From contig NZ_JBANCG010000006.1 of NCBI RefSeq assembly GCF_037026715.1, positions 248,001 to 312,000 on the forward strand: a stretch of 64,000 nt of DNA, read 5' to 3'. This document shows positions 32,544 to 41,542 of the stretch, piece after piece. Positions within the stretch are counted from its first letter, which is position 1. Each line of letters opens with the position of its first letter. The notes under the pieces are model-generated. The model searched no databases and was not told where the DNA came from. It saw only the letters and a program-made list of their open reading frames with translations. A program made the position numbers and the translations under genes. This DNA is from Breoghania sp037026715 (lineage in GTDB: Bacteria > Pseudomonadota > Alphaproteobacteria > Rhizobiales > Stappiaceae).

Positions 32544-35231
32544 ATGAACGAACAAGAGCCCCGTAAAGGTGCCGACTGGCATGCGCTGTCGGTTGCGGAA
32601 ACGGCGGCGGCGCTGAAGGCTGCGCCGCAACGTGGGCTGAGCGCGGAGGCGGCGGAAAGGCGGCTCGTCGAGGCGGGCCCCAATCGGCTGGCCGAGGTCG
32701 GTCGCGCCTCCAGCTGGGTGTTGTTGGCGCGTCAGTTCAAATCCGCGCTGATCGGCGTGCTCGTCGCCGCCGCCATCCTGTCGGCGGTGGTCGGCGAGAT
32801 GGCCGACATGGTGGTGATACTCGCCATCGTCGTCGTCAACGGCGCGCTCGGTTTTCTGCAGGAGGCCCGTGCCGAGCGCGCGCTGGAAGCGCTGACGCGG
32901 ATGCTGGCGCCCCGGGCCCACGTGATGCGCGACGGCCATCCGCTTCGCATCTCGGCGGAAACGCTGGTTCCGGGCGATCTGGTGCTGCTGGGCTCCGGCG
33001 ACACTGTGCCGGCCGACGTGCGGCTGGTCTCGGCGACGGATCTCTCCGTCGATGAATCCGCGCTCACGGGCGAGTCCGCCGCCGTTGCCAAGGCCCTGCC
33101 ACCGGTGCCGGCTGAGACGCCGCTTGCCGAACGCTCCCCGTGCGCCTTCATGGGAACTGTGATCACCAACGGCCATGCGAGCGGGCTGGTCGTCGCCACC
33201 GGCATGCGCACCGAATTCGGCCGGATCGCCGCGCTTGCGCAATCGATCGACCGGGAGGAGACGCCACTTCAGCGCGAGCTTGGCCAGCTCGGCCGCACGC
33301 TCGGCGCCGTGGCGCTGGCGCTTGCCGCACTCGTCGCGGTCATGGGCTTGCTGCGCGGCTATCCGTTCGACGAGATGCTGCTGTTCGGCGTGTCGCTGGC
33401 GGTGGCCGCCGTGCCGGAGGGGCTGCCGGCGGTCGTGACGGTGACGCTCGCCATCGGCGTTGCCGCCATGGCGCGGCGGCGCGCGCTGATGCGCCGGCTG
33501 GTGGCGGCGGAAACGCTGGGCGCCGCCAGCGTCATCTGCACCGACAAGACCGGCACGCTGACCCGCAACGAGATGACCATCACCCGCATCGAACTGCCGG
33601 GGCGCCCGGTGGGACAATCGGTGGAGGTGGAAGGCTCCGGCTACCTGCCGGAAGGCCGGTTCCTTGTGGGCGGCGCGCCTATCGATCCGGCGGCCGAGCC
33701 GCGTCTGAGCGCGCTTCTGGAAACGGGGCTGTGGTGCAACGCCACGCGGATGATCGAGGACGGGGGCGGCCCGCGCCCGCTCGGCGAGGCGACGGAGGCG
33801 GCCTTCCTGGTGGCTGGCGGCAAGGCGGGGCTGGCCGTCGATCGGGGCCGGATCTGCGGCGAGGTGTCGTTTTCCTCCGCCAGAAAGCGCATGAGCGTGC
33901 TTGTGCGCGAGGCGGACGGCGCCGTTACCCTGCATGTGAAGGGCGCGCCGGAAGTTGTGCTGGGGCTTGCCACCCGGGTCATGGGGGCCGACGGCGAACG
34001 AGACCTCGATGAAGCGGACCGGACGGAGATCGCGGCGACATTCCAGGCGCTTGCCGAAGGCGGGATGCGGGTGCTGGCGGTCGCGCGGCGCAAGCTGACG
34101 GGCATGCCCGATGTCATCGGCGAGGCGCTGGAGAAGGACCTGACGCTGCTGGGTCTCGTCGGCATCATCGATCCGCCGCGCGGTGAAGTGGCCGACGCGA
34201 TGAAGCTTGCCCGCCGGGCCGGGATGCGGGTCGTCATGATCACCGGCGATGCCGCGCCCACGGCGACCGCCATCGCGCGATCCATCGGGCTTGATGCCGC
34301 GCGCACGGTGACGGAAGCGGACATCGACGCGATGGACGATGCCGAGCTTGCTCGGGCGTTGGAGCAGGGGGCGGTCTTCGCGCGGGCCCGGCCGCAGGAC
34401 AAGATCCGCATTGTGGAGGCGCTACAGGCCACCGGTCACGTGGTGGCGATGACGGGCGACGGCGTCAACGACGCGCCGGCGCTGAGGCAGGCCGATGTCG
34501 GCATCGCCATGGGCATTCGCGGCACGGATGTGGCGCGCGGGGCCTCCGACATGGTGCTGACCGACGACAATTTCGCCTCCATCATCGGCGCGGTGGAGGA
34601 GGGGCGGCGGCAATACGACAACATCCGCAAGTTCGTCGGCTACCTCTTGTCGTCGAACGCCGGCGAGGTGATCGGCATTTTTCTGGCGGTGCTGCTCGGC
34701 TGGCCCTTGCTGCTGCTGCCGATCCACATCATCTGGATGAACCTTGTCACCGACGGGCCGACCGCTCTGGCACTGGGCGCGGAACCGGCGGAGGCCGCGG
34801 TGATGCGGCGCCCGCCCAGAAAGCCCGGCAGCCGGTTGCTGGGGCGTGGCGACGGGATCCGGGTGGCGATCCTCGGCTCCTACATCGCGCTGGTGGCGAT
34901 GGTGCTCTTTCAGGAGGTTCTGGCGACGGGCGGCACGGTGCTTCACGCCCAGACGCTCGCCTTCACCGCCTTCGTGGTTCTCGAAAAGGCCAACGCCTTC
35001 AACTTCCGCCATCTCGATGACGGGCCGTTTGCCGGATTGAAGCGCAATCCGTGGCTGCTGGTCGCGATCGCGCTGGCGCTGTCGTTGCAGGTCGCCGTGG
35101 TGCACGTGCCGCTTTTCAACGACTGGTTCTCCACAGTCCCGCTGACGCTTTTCGACTGGGGCCTCGTGGCGGCGGCGACGATCCCGATGCTCGTGCTGGG
35201 GTATGTGACAAGGCCACTGGCGCGGCGGTAG
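32544..35231 (+). CDS. Calcium-type cation P-ATPase
   Basis: 895 residues. All P-type ATPase signatures are present: the actuator loop TGES (in ALTGESAAVAK), the helix-4 ion site PEGLPAVVTVTLA (about residues 291-303), the phosphorylation site DKTGTLTRNE (Asp334) and the hinge TGDGVNDAPAL. The N-terminal cation ATPase domain (HALSVAETAAALKAAPQRGL) and C-terminal helix bundle fit the P2A group, which exports calcium (or manganese) from bacteria. The ATG at 32544 follows GGGAGAG. It stands alone, divergent from the four-helix membrane protein gene. Confidence 0.92.
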   Translation: MNEQEPRKGADWHALSVAETAAALKAAPQRGLSAEAAERRLVEAGPNRLAEVGRASSWVLLARQFKSALIGVLVAAAILSAVVGEMADMVVILAIVVVNGALGFLQEARAERALEALTRMLAPRAHVMRDGHPLRISAETLVPGDLVLLGSGDTVPADVRLVSATDLSVDESALTGESAAVAKALPPVPAETPLAERSPCAFMGTVITNGHASGLVVATGMRTEFGRIAALAQSIDREETPLQRELGQLGRTLGAVALALAALVAVMGLLRGYPFDEMLLFGVSLAVAAVPEGLPAVVTVTLAIGVAAMARRRALMRRLVAAETLGAASVICTDKTGTLTRNEMTITRIELPGRPVGQSVEVEGSGYLPEGRFLVGGAPIDPAAEPRLSALLETGLWCNATRMIEDGGGPRPLGEATEAAFLVAGGKAGLAVDRGRICGEVSFSSARKRMSVLVREADGAVTLHVKGAPEVVLGLATRVMGADGERDLDEADRTEIAATFQALAEGGMRVLAVARRKLTGMPDVIGEALEKDLTLLGLVGIIDPPRGEVADAMKLARRAGMRVVMITGDAAPTATAIARSIGLDAARTVTEADIDAMDDAELARALEQGAVFARARPQDKIRIVEALQATGHVVAMTGDGVNDAPALRQADVGIAMGIRGTDVARGASDMVLTDDNFASIIGAVEEGRRQYDNIRKFVGYLLSSNAGEVIGIFLAVLLGWPLLLLPIHIIWMNLVTDGPTALALGAEPAEAAVMRRPPRKPGSRLLGRGDGIRVAILGSYIALVAMVLFQEVLATGGTVLHAQTLAFTAFVVLEKANAFNFRHLDDGPFAGLKRNPWLLVAIALALSLQVAVVHVPLFNDWFSTVPLTLFDWGLVAAATIPMLVLGYVTRPLARR

Positions 35232-35310
35232 GCGAGGGGCGTGCGGGGGTCGCACTTCAAAAATAACGCCCTCCGCAAAAAAAAATGCGGCGAAGGCAGC
35301 GGCCCTTGCC

Positions 35311-36741
35311 CTATTCCGCTGCTTCCGGCGCCATTCCGAGCCAGCCGGTCGCCTCTTCGTAGAGTGCGCCGAAGGCCAGGAGCTCGCGGTCGGAGCGCGG
35401 GCGGCCGATGAGCTGGAAGCCCATGGGCAGGCCCTGAGGCCCGAAGCCCGCCGGCAATGCCAGCACCGGCAGGCCGAGAAGGCCGGCCGGCACCACCACC
35501 TCCATCCAGCGGTGGTAGGTGTCCATCGCGTGGCCGGCGATCTCCTTCGGCCAGGCCCATTCGGCCGGGAAGGGGAAGACCTGCGCACTCGGCAGCACGA
35601 GGTAATCGTATTTCTCGAAAAGCCGGAGCGCCGCCCGGTGCCAGGCGCTGCGCTCGGCAGACGCCGCGAAGAAATCGGTGGCCGACAGTGCCAGCCCGTT
35701 CTCGATCTCCCAGATCGCCTCCGGCTTCAGCAGCTCGCGTTTTTTCGGATCGTCGTAGAGCGCCTTGAGATTGGAGGCGACGACCGCGTGGCGCTGGGTT
35801 TTCCAGGCTTGCCAGACCCGCTCCATGGCAAAGCCGGGCGCGGTATCCTCCACGACGCAGCCCATGTCCTGAAAGACCGTGAGCGCATCGCGGCAAATGT
35901 CGAGAATGTCCGCCTCGAACGGCAGATAGCCGCCGAGATCGCCCAGCCACCCGATACGGATGCCGGTGGGCTCGGAGGGCGCGATTTCCGCGAATTGCGA
36001 GCCGTCACCGGGCAGCGATTGCGGGCTGCGGGGATCGTATCCGGCTTGCGTCGCCAGAAGGGCCGCGATATCCGCCACCGAACGGCCCATCGGACCTTCG
36101 GTGGAAAGGCCGGCCGTGAAGACGTTGGGCGCGGGGCCGGCCGGCACCACGCCGAAACTCGGCCTGAGAGAAACGATGTTGTTGAAGGCGGCCGGATTGC
36201 GCAGCGAGCCCATCATGTCGGAGCCGTCGGCAACGCTGACGAGCCGCATGGCGAGCGCCGCGCCCGCACCGCCCGACGAGCCGCCGGCCGTCCGGCTCGT
36301 GTCCCACGGATTGCGGGTCACGCCGAAGACCGGATTGTAGCTGTGCGAGCCGAGGCCGAATTCCGGCGTGTTCGTCTTGCCGATGATGATCGGGCCGGCC
36401 GCGCGCAGGCGCGCGACGTGGATGCAATCCTCCTGCGGCACGAAATGCGCGAAGATCGGCGAGCCCTGCGTGGTGGTGAGCCCCTTCGTGGCGGCGAGAT
36501 CCTTCACGGCCTGCGGGATGCCGTGCAGCCAGCCGCGCGAACGGCCGGCCGCGAGTTCCTCGTCGCATGTCCGCGCCTCCGCCATCAGCGCCTCGCCGTC
36601 GCGCAGGCTTACGATGGCGTTGATCGCCGGATTGAGCCGGGCGATGCGCGCAAGCGTCGCCTCCATCACCTCGGCGCAGGAAATTTCCCGGGACTGGATG
36701 AGGGCGGAAAGGTCCCGGGCGCCGAGCGCGCTGATATCCAT
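35311..36741 (-). CDS. Amidase (amidase signature family)
   Basis: 476 residues, full length. The Ser-cisSer-Lys catalytic triad is visible: Lys80 in QAVKDL, the cis-serine in AGGSSGG (residues 152-158) and the nucleophile Ser179 in SDMMGSLRNPAAF. Members hydrolyse aliphatic or aromatic amides; the substrate cannot be told from sequence. The stop of hisG lies 6 bp before the start of this gene, so it probably belongs to the hisS-hisZ-hisG transcript, which is unusual company for an amidase. Confidence 0.92.
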   Translation of the reverse strand: MDISALGARDLSALIQSREISCAEVMEATLARIARLNPAINAIVSLRDGEALMAEARTCDEELAAGRSRGWLHGIPQAVKDLAATKGLTTTQGSPIFAHFVPQEDCIHVARLRAAGPIIIGKTNTPEFGLGSHSYNPVFGVTRNPWDTSRTAGGSSGGAGAALAMRLVSVADGSDMMGSLRNPAAFNNIVSLRPSFGVVPAGPAPNVFTAGLSTEGPMGRSVADIAALLATQAGYDPRSPQSLPGDGSQFAEIAPSEPTGIRIGWLGDLGGYLPFEADILDICRDALTVFQDMGCVVEDTAPGFAMERVWQAWKTQRHAVVASNLKALYDDPKKRELLKPEAIWEIENGLALSATDFFAASAERSAWHRAALRLFEKYDYLVLPSAQVFPFPAEWAWPKEIAGHAMDTYHRWMEVVVPAGLLGLPVLALPAGFGPQGLPMGFQLIGRPRSDRELLAFGALYEEATGWLGMAPEAAE

Positions 36742-36747
36742 CGACGA

Positions 36748-37719
36748 TTATCCTTGGATGCGCGCTGCGAGCGGGTCGTAGAGCGGGTTGGTGGTTTCGA
36801 ACACGTAGTCGAGCGTGGAAACGGAGACCGAGGCGGCGCCGGCATCGCGCAGGTAGCCCGCACAGGCCGCGACTTCCGACGTCGGGCAGTGCAGCACCAG
36901 CGGTTGGCCGTCCGCCGTGCCGAAGGGCGCGGTCGCGCCGTAGCTGTCGGCCGCAACTCCCGCCGCTTCCTCCGGGTCGGCGACGAGCGCGCGGATTTCC
37001 TTGACCGAGCGTGCCTTCTCCTCCGCCGCCACGCGGTCGAGGATGGTGCGGGCGGCGGCGAGCGCCTCGCCGGACCAACTTGCGGTCATGGAGGCGACGA
37101 GGTGCGCCGTGCTCTTCAGGATGACGCCGTCGTCAAGGATCTTCAGGTCGTTTGCGGCAAGCGTGGAGCCTGTGGTCGTGATGTCGACGATCAGTTCCGC
37201 CGCGCCCGCCGCCGGCGCGCCCTCGGTGGCGCCGGCAGATTCCACGATGCGGTAGTCGATGATGCCGTTCGCGGCGAAGAAGCCGCGCGTCAGGTTCACG
37301 TACTTGGTCGCGATCCTGAGCCGCCGGCCATGCCGGCCCCGGAAATCGGAGGCGACATCGGAAAGATCCGCCATGGTGGCAACGTCGATCCAGGCCTTGG
37401 GCACGGCGACGACCACATCGGCAGCCCCGAAGCCGAGCGAGGCGACGAGATGGGTCAGCTCCGCCGGCCGGTCGATGCTCTCGTGCACCAGATCGAGCCC
37501 GGTGATGCCCATGTGGACGGTGCCGGCCGCGATCTCTCGCGCGATTTCGGATGCGGAAAGAAAGGCGATCTCGACATCGTCCAGCCCCTTGATGCGGCCG
37601 CGATAGTTGCGGTCGCCGCCGGGGCGCTGGATGGTGAGCCCGGCGCGCGCGAAGAAGGCGTGGGTGTTTTCCTGAAGCCGGCCCTTGGAGGGAATGGCGA
37701 TGATGAGAGTGTCGCTCAT
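36748..37719 (-). CDS. hisG: ATP phosphoribosyltransferase catalytic subunit HisG
   Basis: 323 residues. First enzyme of histidine synthesis. Conserved parts are IAIPSKGRL, MGITGLDLVHE, ATKYVNLTRGFFAANGI and the PRPP-binding ELIVDITTTGSTLAANDL. It lacks the separate regulatory domain order of long HisG and works with HisZ, which is encoded immediately upstream; the hisG ATG overlaps the hisZ stop (ATGA). Some extra length at the C-terminus compared with short HisG (about 210-230 residues) is normal in Rhizobiales. Confidence 0.94.
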   Translation of the reverse strand: MSDTLIIAIPSKGRLQENTHAFFARAGLTIQRPGGDRNYRGRIKGLDDVEIAFLSASEIAREIAAGTVHMGITGLDLVHESIDRPAELTHLVASLGFGAADVVVAVPKAWIDVATMADLSDVASDFRGRHGRRLRIATKYVNLTRGFFAANGIIDYRIVESAGATEGAPAAGAAELIVDITTTGSTLAANDLKILDDGVILKSTAHLVASMTASWSGEALAAARTILDRVAAEEKARSVKEIRALVADPEEAAGVAADSYGATAPFGTADGQPLVLHCPTSEVAACAGYLRDAGAASVSVSTLDYVFETTNPLYDPLAARIQG

Positions 37720-38855
37720 TGGCCGGCTCCTTCCAAAGCGCCTTCGGCGCCTGCGATGCGTTCAAGCCAGATGGAAAAGCCGACGGCGGGAACGTCCTCG
37801 CCGGCGCCCAGAAGCGCCAGCAGCTTGTCGTAGCGCCCGCCGCCGGCAATCGGCGGGCGGCCCCTGACCCCGGTCGCATCGTGCAGCTCGAACACGAAGC
37901 CGGTGTAGTAGTCGAGGCGGCGACCGAAATCTGCGGCAAAGGTGATGGCGTCCGTCGGCAGGCCGCGCTCGGAAATGAGCCTTGCGCGCTCGCGGAAATC
38001 GGCGATCGGCTGGGAGAGGTCGAGCCCCGCCTCGTGCGCGAAGAGGGTCAGCGCATCGCCGGCCTCTTCCGGATTGCCGGAAATGTCGAGAAAGCGGGTC
38101 AGCGTGGCGGCCGTCTCCGGTCCGATGCCGGCGCCCGACGCAAGGGCCGCCTGCTCAAGAAAGCGCTCGGCGATCTCGCCGGCCGTGCGCCCGCCGACCG
38201 CCTCGATGCCGGCGATGGAGAGAAGATCTTCCACCACCGCGTGCGCGGCGTCGGGGTTGGCGCCTTCAAGGGCTGCGAGAAAACCGATGCGGGCATCCTT
38301 CTCCGCACCCTGACTGCCGGCCATGCGGGCAATGGCATGGTCGAGGCGATCGCGCTCGCCGAAGAGATCGCGCAAGCGGCGGCGCCAGACGGTGGGCAGG
38401 CCGAGGGCTTCGACGACGCCGGTGAACAGCGCCTCGTCGCCGATGCGGATGGAGGGCGCCTTGCCGCCGAGCTTTTCAACTGCCTCGACCGCCAGCGCCA
38501 GCATGTCGGCATCCGCCGCGAGCCTGTCGGTACGGCCGATGTTCTCCGCGCCGACCTGCTGGATCTCGCCGAGCTCGCCCGCGCGCTGGCGGAAGACGAG
38601 GCCGGAATAGCAATAGGCCCCGGCCCGCGCCGCCGGCCCACCTGACAGGTGGGTGCGCGCCACGGGAATGGTGAAATCGGGGCGCAGGCAGAGGTCGAGC
38701 CCGTCCTGTCCGGAGGTCAGAAAAAGCCGGCGGCGGATGTCCTCGCCCGCGAGATCGAGGAAGACGTCCGCCGGTTGCAGGATCGGCGGGGCGATATGGT
38801 GATAGCCGCCGGCCTGAAACAGCGGTGCCAGGGCGTCGAAGCGGTTATCGGCCAT
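37716..38855 (-). CDS. hisZ: ATP phosphoribosyltransferase regulatory subunit HisZ
   Basis: 379 residues. A histidyl-tRNA synthetase-like fold without tRNA-ligation activity; it forms a complex with HisG and mediates histidine feedback. Seen are QPADVFLDLAGEDIRRRLF, LCLRPDFTIPVARTHL, YCYSGLVFRQR and the motif-3-like GGRYDKLLALLG. The ATG at 38855 follows GAGGAAGA, 19 bp after the hisS stop. Its stop overlaps hisG, so the three his genes are one operon. Confidence 0.94.
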   Translation of the reverse strand: MADNRFDALAPLFQAGGYHHIAPPILQPADVFLDLAGEDIRRRLFLTSGQDGLDLCLRPDFTIPVARTHLSGGPAARAGAYCYSGLVFRQRAGELGEIQQVGAENIGRTDRLAADADMLALAVEAVEKLGGKAPSIRIGDEALFTGVVEALGLPTVWRRRLRDLFGERDRLDHAIARMAGSQGAEKDARIGFLAALEGANPDAAHAVVEDLLSIAGIEAVGGRTAGEIAERFLEQAALASGAGIGPETAATLTRFLDISGNPEEAGDALTLFAHEAGLDLSQPIADFRERARLISERGLPTDAITFAADFGRRLDYYTGFVFELHDATGVRGRPPIAGGGRYDKLLALLGAGEDVPAVGFSIWLERIAGAEGALEGAGQ

Positions 38856-38874
38856 CGTCTTCCTCATTCGCGTT

Positions 38875-40515
38875 CTAGTTCCCGGACGGGTTGCCGCGTT
38901 CGCGGTCCGCCTTCTGGTCGTCGAGCATCTTCTTTACCGTTGCGACGAGATCGGCCTCGGCGACGGTCACCTGCGCGGGCCGCGCCTCGCGCCAAGCGGC
39001 GTTGTCCGAGATTTCCTCCGACATGCGCTTGCCCTCGATCAGATCCTTAATCTGGATCTCGCCGTTGCCGCGCTCTTCCGAGCCCTGGATGATGGCGAGT
39101 GGGCAGCCGCGCTTGTCGGCGTATTTCAGCTGGTTGCCGAACTTCTTCCAGTTGCCCTGATAGAGTTCCGCGCGAATGCCGGCGGTGCGCAGCTGCTGGA
39201 CGAAGCTCTGGTATTTCGCCTGCGCATCCGCATCGTTGCCGTCCATGACGGTGACGAGCACGGGGGCGAGCACGGTGTCGGCCTCGAGCTTGCCGAGGTT
39301 CTTCAGAGCGGTCATCAGTCGCGAGACGCCGATGGAGAAGCCGGTCGCCGGCACGTCCTGCCCCGTGAAGCGCTTGACGAGCCCATCATACCGCCCGCCG
39401 CCGCCGACCGAGCCGAACTGCACCTTCTCGCCCTTCTCGTTGGTCACGTCGAAGAGGAGTTCCGCCTCGTAGACCGGGCCGGTGTAGTATTCGAGGCCGC
39501 GGACGATGGAGACATCGAGCCTAATGCGGTCGGTCGCATAGCCGGCGGTTCTTACAGACTTAGAAATAGAAAGGAGTTCGTTGATTCCTTCAGCAACGAG
39601 GTCTGACTCGGGGAAGACATCTTTTAAAAGCTCGGTCGAGTGAGGTCCGCCGAAAACAAGGCCGCCGATCTTATTCCCCATAACCTCCTGCCATTCGACG
39701 ACAACATCCCCATCAATGATCTCACTCATCGGCATGAAGGTGAAGAAGTCGCGGCGATCTTCTCTTTGAACGGCGTAAAGCTTCTCAAGGCGGTCGATCT
39801 GTTCGGTCCCTAGGCCGGCGCCTTTCGTAAAGTCTCCGCTCTCATCCTTTCGACCTTCGCCCAAAAGCAGACGGACGCCGTCGGGGCCAAATTTATCGAG
39901 CTTGTCGATAGCTCTGAGCACGGTCAGACGTCGTCCGGCATTCTCCTCACCACCAAGCCCAATCGCTTCCAGCACCCCATCCAGCACCTTCCGGTTGTTG
40001 ACCCGGATGACGTAGTCGCCGCGCTTGATCCCGACGGCTTCCATCGCGTCAGCCATCATCATGCACATTTCCGCGTCCGCCTGCACCGACGGCGCGCCGA
40101 CCGTATCGGCGTCGAACTGCATGAACTGGCGGAAGCGGCCGGGGCCGGGCTTTTCGTTGCGGAAAACCCAGCCCGCGCGATAGCTGCGGAAGGGAAGCTG
40201 GATCTCGTTGATGTTTTCGGCCACGTGACGGGCGAGAGGCGCCGTCAGGTCGTAGCGCAAGGAGAGCCACTGCTCGTCGTCGTCCTGCAGCGAGAACACG
40301 CCCTCGTTCGGCCGGTCCTGATCGGGCAGGAATTTTCCCAGCGCGTCGGTGTATTCGAACATCGGCGTCTCGACCGGATCGAAGCCGTAGCGCTCATAGA
40401 CCTCGCGGATCTTCGCCATCATCGCGTCGGTTGCGCGGATGTCGGCGGGCGAGCGGTCGATGAAACCGCGCGGCAGGCGGGCTTTGAGTTTCTGGGGCTT
40501 CTTGGTCTTGGCCAT
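38875..40515 (-). CDS. hisS: Histidyl-tRNA synthetase HisS
   Basis: 546 residues, longer than the E. coli enzyme but typical of alphaproteobacteria, which carry an inserted segment. Class II motifs are complete: motif 2 SYRAGWVFRNEKPGPGRFRQ, the histidine-A box GLEYYTGPVYEAEL and motif 3 GGGGRYDGLVKRF, followed by the anticodon-binding domain. The ATG at 40515 precedes MAKTKKPQKLKARLPRG. Odd feature: bases about 39520-39975 (residues about 181-332) are markedly more AT-rich than the rest (28 G+C in 39541-39600 against 42 in 40081-40140), while the frame stays open. Confidence 0.95.
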   Translation of the reverse strand: MAKTKKPQKLKARLPRGFIDRSPADIRATDAMMAKIREVYERYGFDPVETPMFEYTDALGKFLPDQDRPNEGVFSLQDDDEQWLSLRYDLTAPLARHVAENINEIQLPFRSYRAGWVFRNEKPGPGRFRQFMQFDADTVGAPSVQADAEMCMMMADAMEAVGIKRGDYVIRVNNRKVLDGVLEAIGLGGEENAGRRLTVLRAIDKLDKFGPDGVRLLLGEGRKDESGDFTKGAGLGTEQIDRLEKLYAVQREDRRDFFTFMPMSEIIDGDVVVEWQEVMGNKIGGLVFGGPHSTELLKDVFPESDLVAEGINELLSISKSVRTAGYATDRIRLDVSIVRGLEYYTGPVYEAELLFDVTNEKGEKVQFGSVGGGGRYDGLVKRFTGQDVPATGFSIGVSRLMTALKNLGKLEADTVLAPVLVTVMDGNDADAQAKYQSFVQQLRTAGIRAELYQGNWKKFGNQLKYADKRGCPLAIIQGSEERGNGEIQIKDLIEGKRMSEEISDNAAWREARPAQVTVAEADLVATVKKMLDDQKADRERGNPSGN

Positions 40516-40660
40516 CGCCTGAGGCTTTCCGGGAAAACGCGTTCTGAATCGGGGGCAAAATTCGAGGATGTCCGCGCGCGTTGCGGGCAGCGGTTTCCTA
40601 GACGAAAGCGGGGGTAAGGGCAAGGAGAGGCGTATGCCGAGGGTGGCAAGCAACAAGTGG

Positions 40661-40788
40661 CCCATCCTTCGAGACGCACTCTGACGAGTGCTCCTCAGGA
40701 TGACGTTATCGTGGTGTGGGGACGCGCAAAAGGCGCAATGGATACAACGTCATCCTGAGGAGGCCGCAGGCCGTCTCGAAGGATGGGC
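40661..40788. repeat. Paired palindromic repeat (family A)
   Basis: Facing units at 40661-40708 and 40746-40788. Inner hairpins are GCACTC/GAGTGC and GGCC/GGCC, different from those at the other sites, while the outer blocks are unchanged. It lies between hisS (upstream side) and the truncated haemoglobin gene. Confidence 0.85.
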
Positions 40789-40819
40789 CGATATCAGCGA
40801 TCGTGCCGGGCTTTCCCTC

Positions 40820-41254
40820 TCAGCTCCGCAAATAATCCGGCGCCTTGTCGAAGGGCGTGGCGAACATCGCCATCCAGAGGCTCGTGGCGATGCGCTCGGC
40901 ATGGTTGATGACGATGGGGGCCGCCTCCGGCTCGAAAATCTCGCGGGCGACGGCGCGGAAATGGGTGAGCCAGATGCCGAAATCCTCCGCCTCCACCTCC
41001 TTCATCACGAAATGCGTCGGCACCGGCTTGCCCTTGTATTCGCCGGTCTTCAAGAGCACCGAGGCCCAGAAGTGTTTCATCTTGGCAAGATGCGGGCCCC
41101 AGTCCGCGATGCGTCCGGCAAACACCGGCCCAAGCCGCTCGTCGGCCTGAATGCGGCCGTAGAAGGTATCGACCAGCGCGGAAATCTGCGCCCGCGTGAT
41201 CGAGGGGTGGGCGGGTGTGCGGGATACGGCGGGGCGGATGTCGAGCTCGGTCAT
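40820..41254 (-). CDS. Group III truncated haemoglobin
   Basis: 144 residues. Helical globin of the group III type: ITRAQISALVDTFYGRIQAD, GPVFAGRI, HLAKMKHFWASVLLKTGEYK, then PVPTHFVMKEVEAEDFGIWL, where the histidine in PTHF is the likely haem-iron ligand. Such proteins bind oxygen or nitric oxide; physiological roles are mostly unknown. The ATG at 41254 begins MTELDIRPA. It is preceded by a long G+C-rich leader and shows no operon partner. Confidence 0.87.
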   Translation of the reverse strand: MTELDIRPAVSRTPAHPSITRAQISALVDTFYGRIQADERLGPVFAGRIADWGPHLAKMKHFWASVLLKTGEYKGKPVPTHFVMKEVEAEDFGIWLTHFRAVAREIFEPEAAPIVINHAERIATSLWMAMFATPFDKAPDYLRS

Positions 41255-41542
41255 GGCGGTTCCGGACAGCCTTTCGAGGTGGTTCGTCGCGGGCTCCTGA
41301 TGCGGCATATAGCGGGCAGGCTCGGGCTTGGCCAGTCGGGGTGCCGTTACGGAGTGCCGCACCCGTTGTCCCGCCCGCTGTGTGCGATGCGCGCGACCAT
41401 CAGGCATCCGGCCGTTCCCTGCCTTGCAAATGTCCGATGTTTGGCTATGGTCCGCGCGACTTGGGGTGCCCGTGCGACGTGGGGCGCCGGGCATCGAAGG
41501 CGGGGCGCCTGACGGGCGCGCGCCGTCACCAACGGACGTTTC

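Noticed and set aside
35512..37833. Long frame opposite the amidase and hisG genes
   Set aside because: Same reason; the minus-strand genes have complete catalytic motifs.
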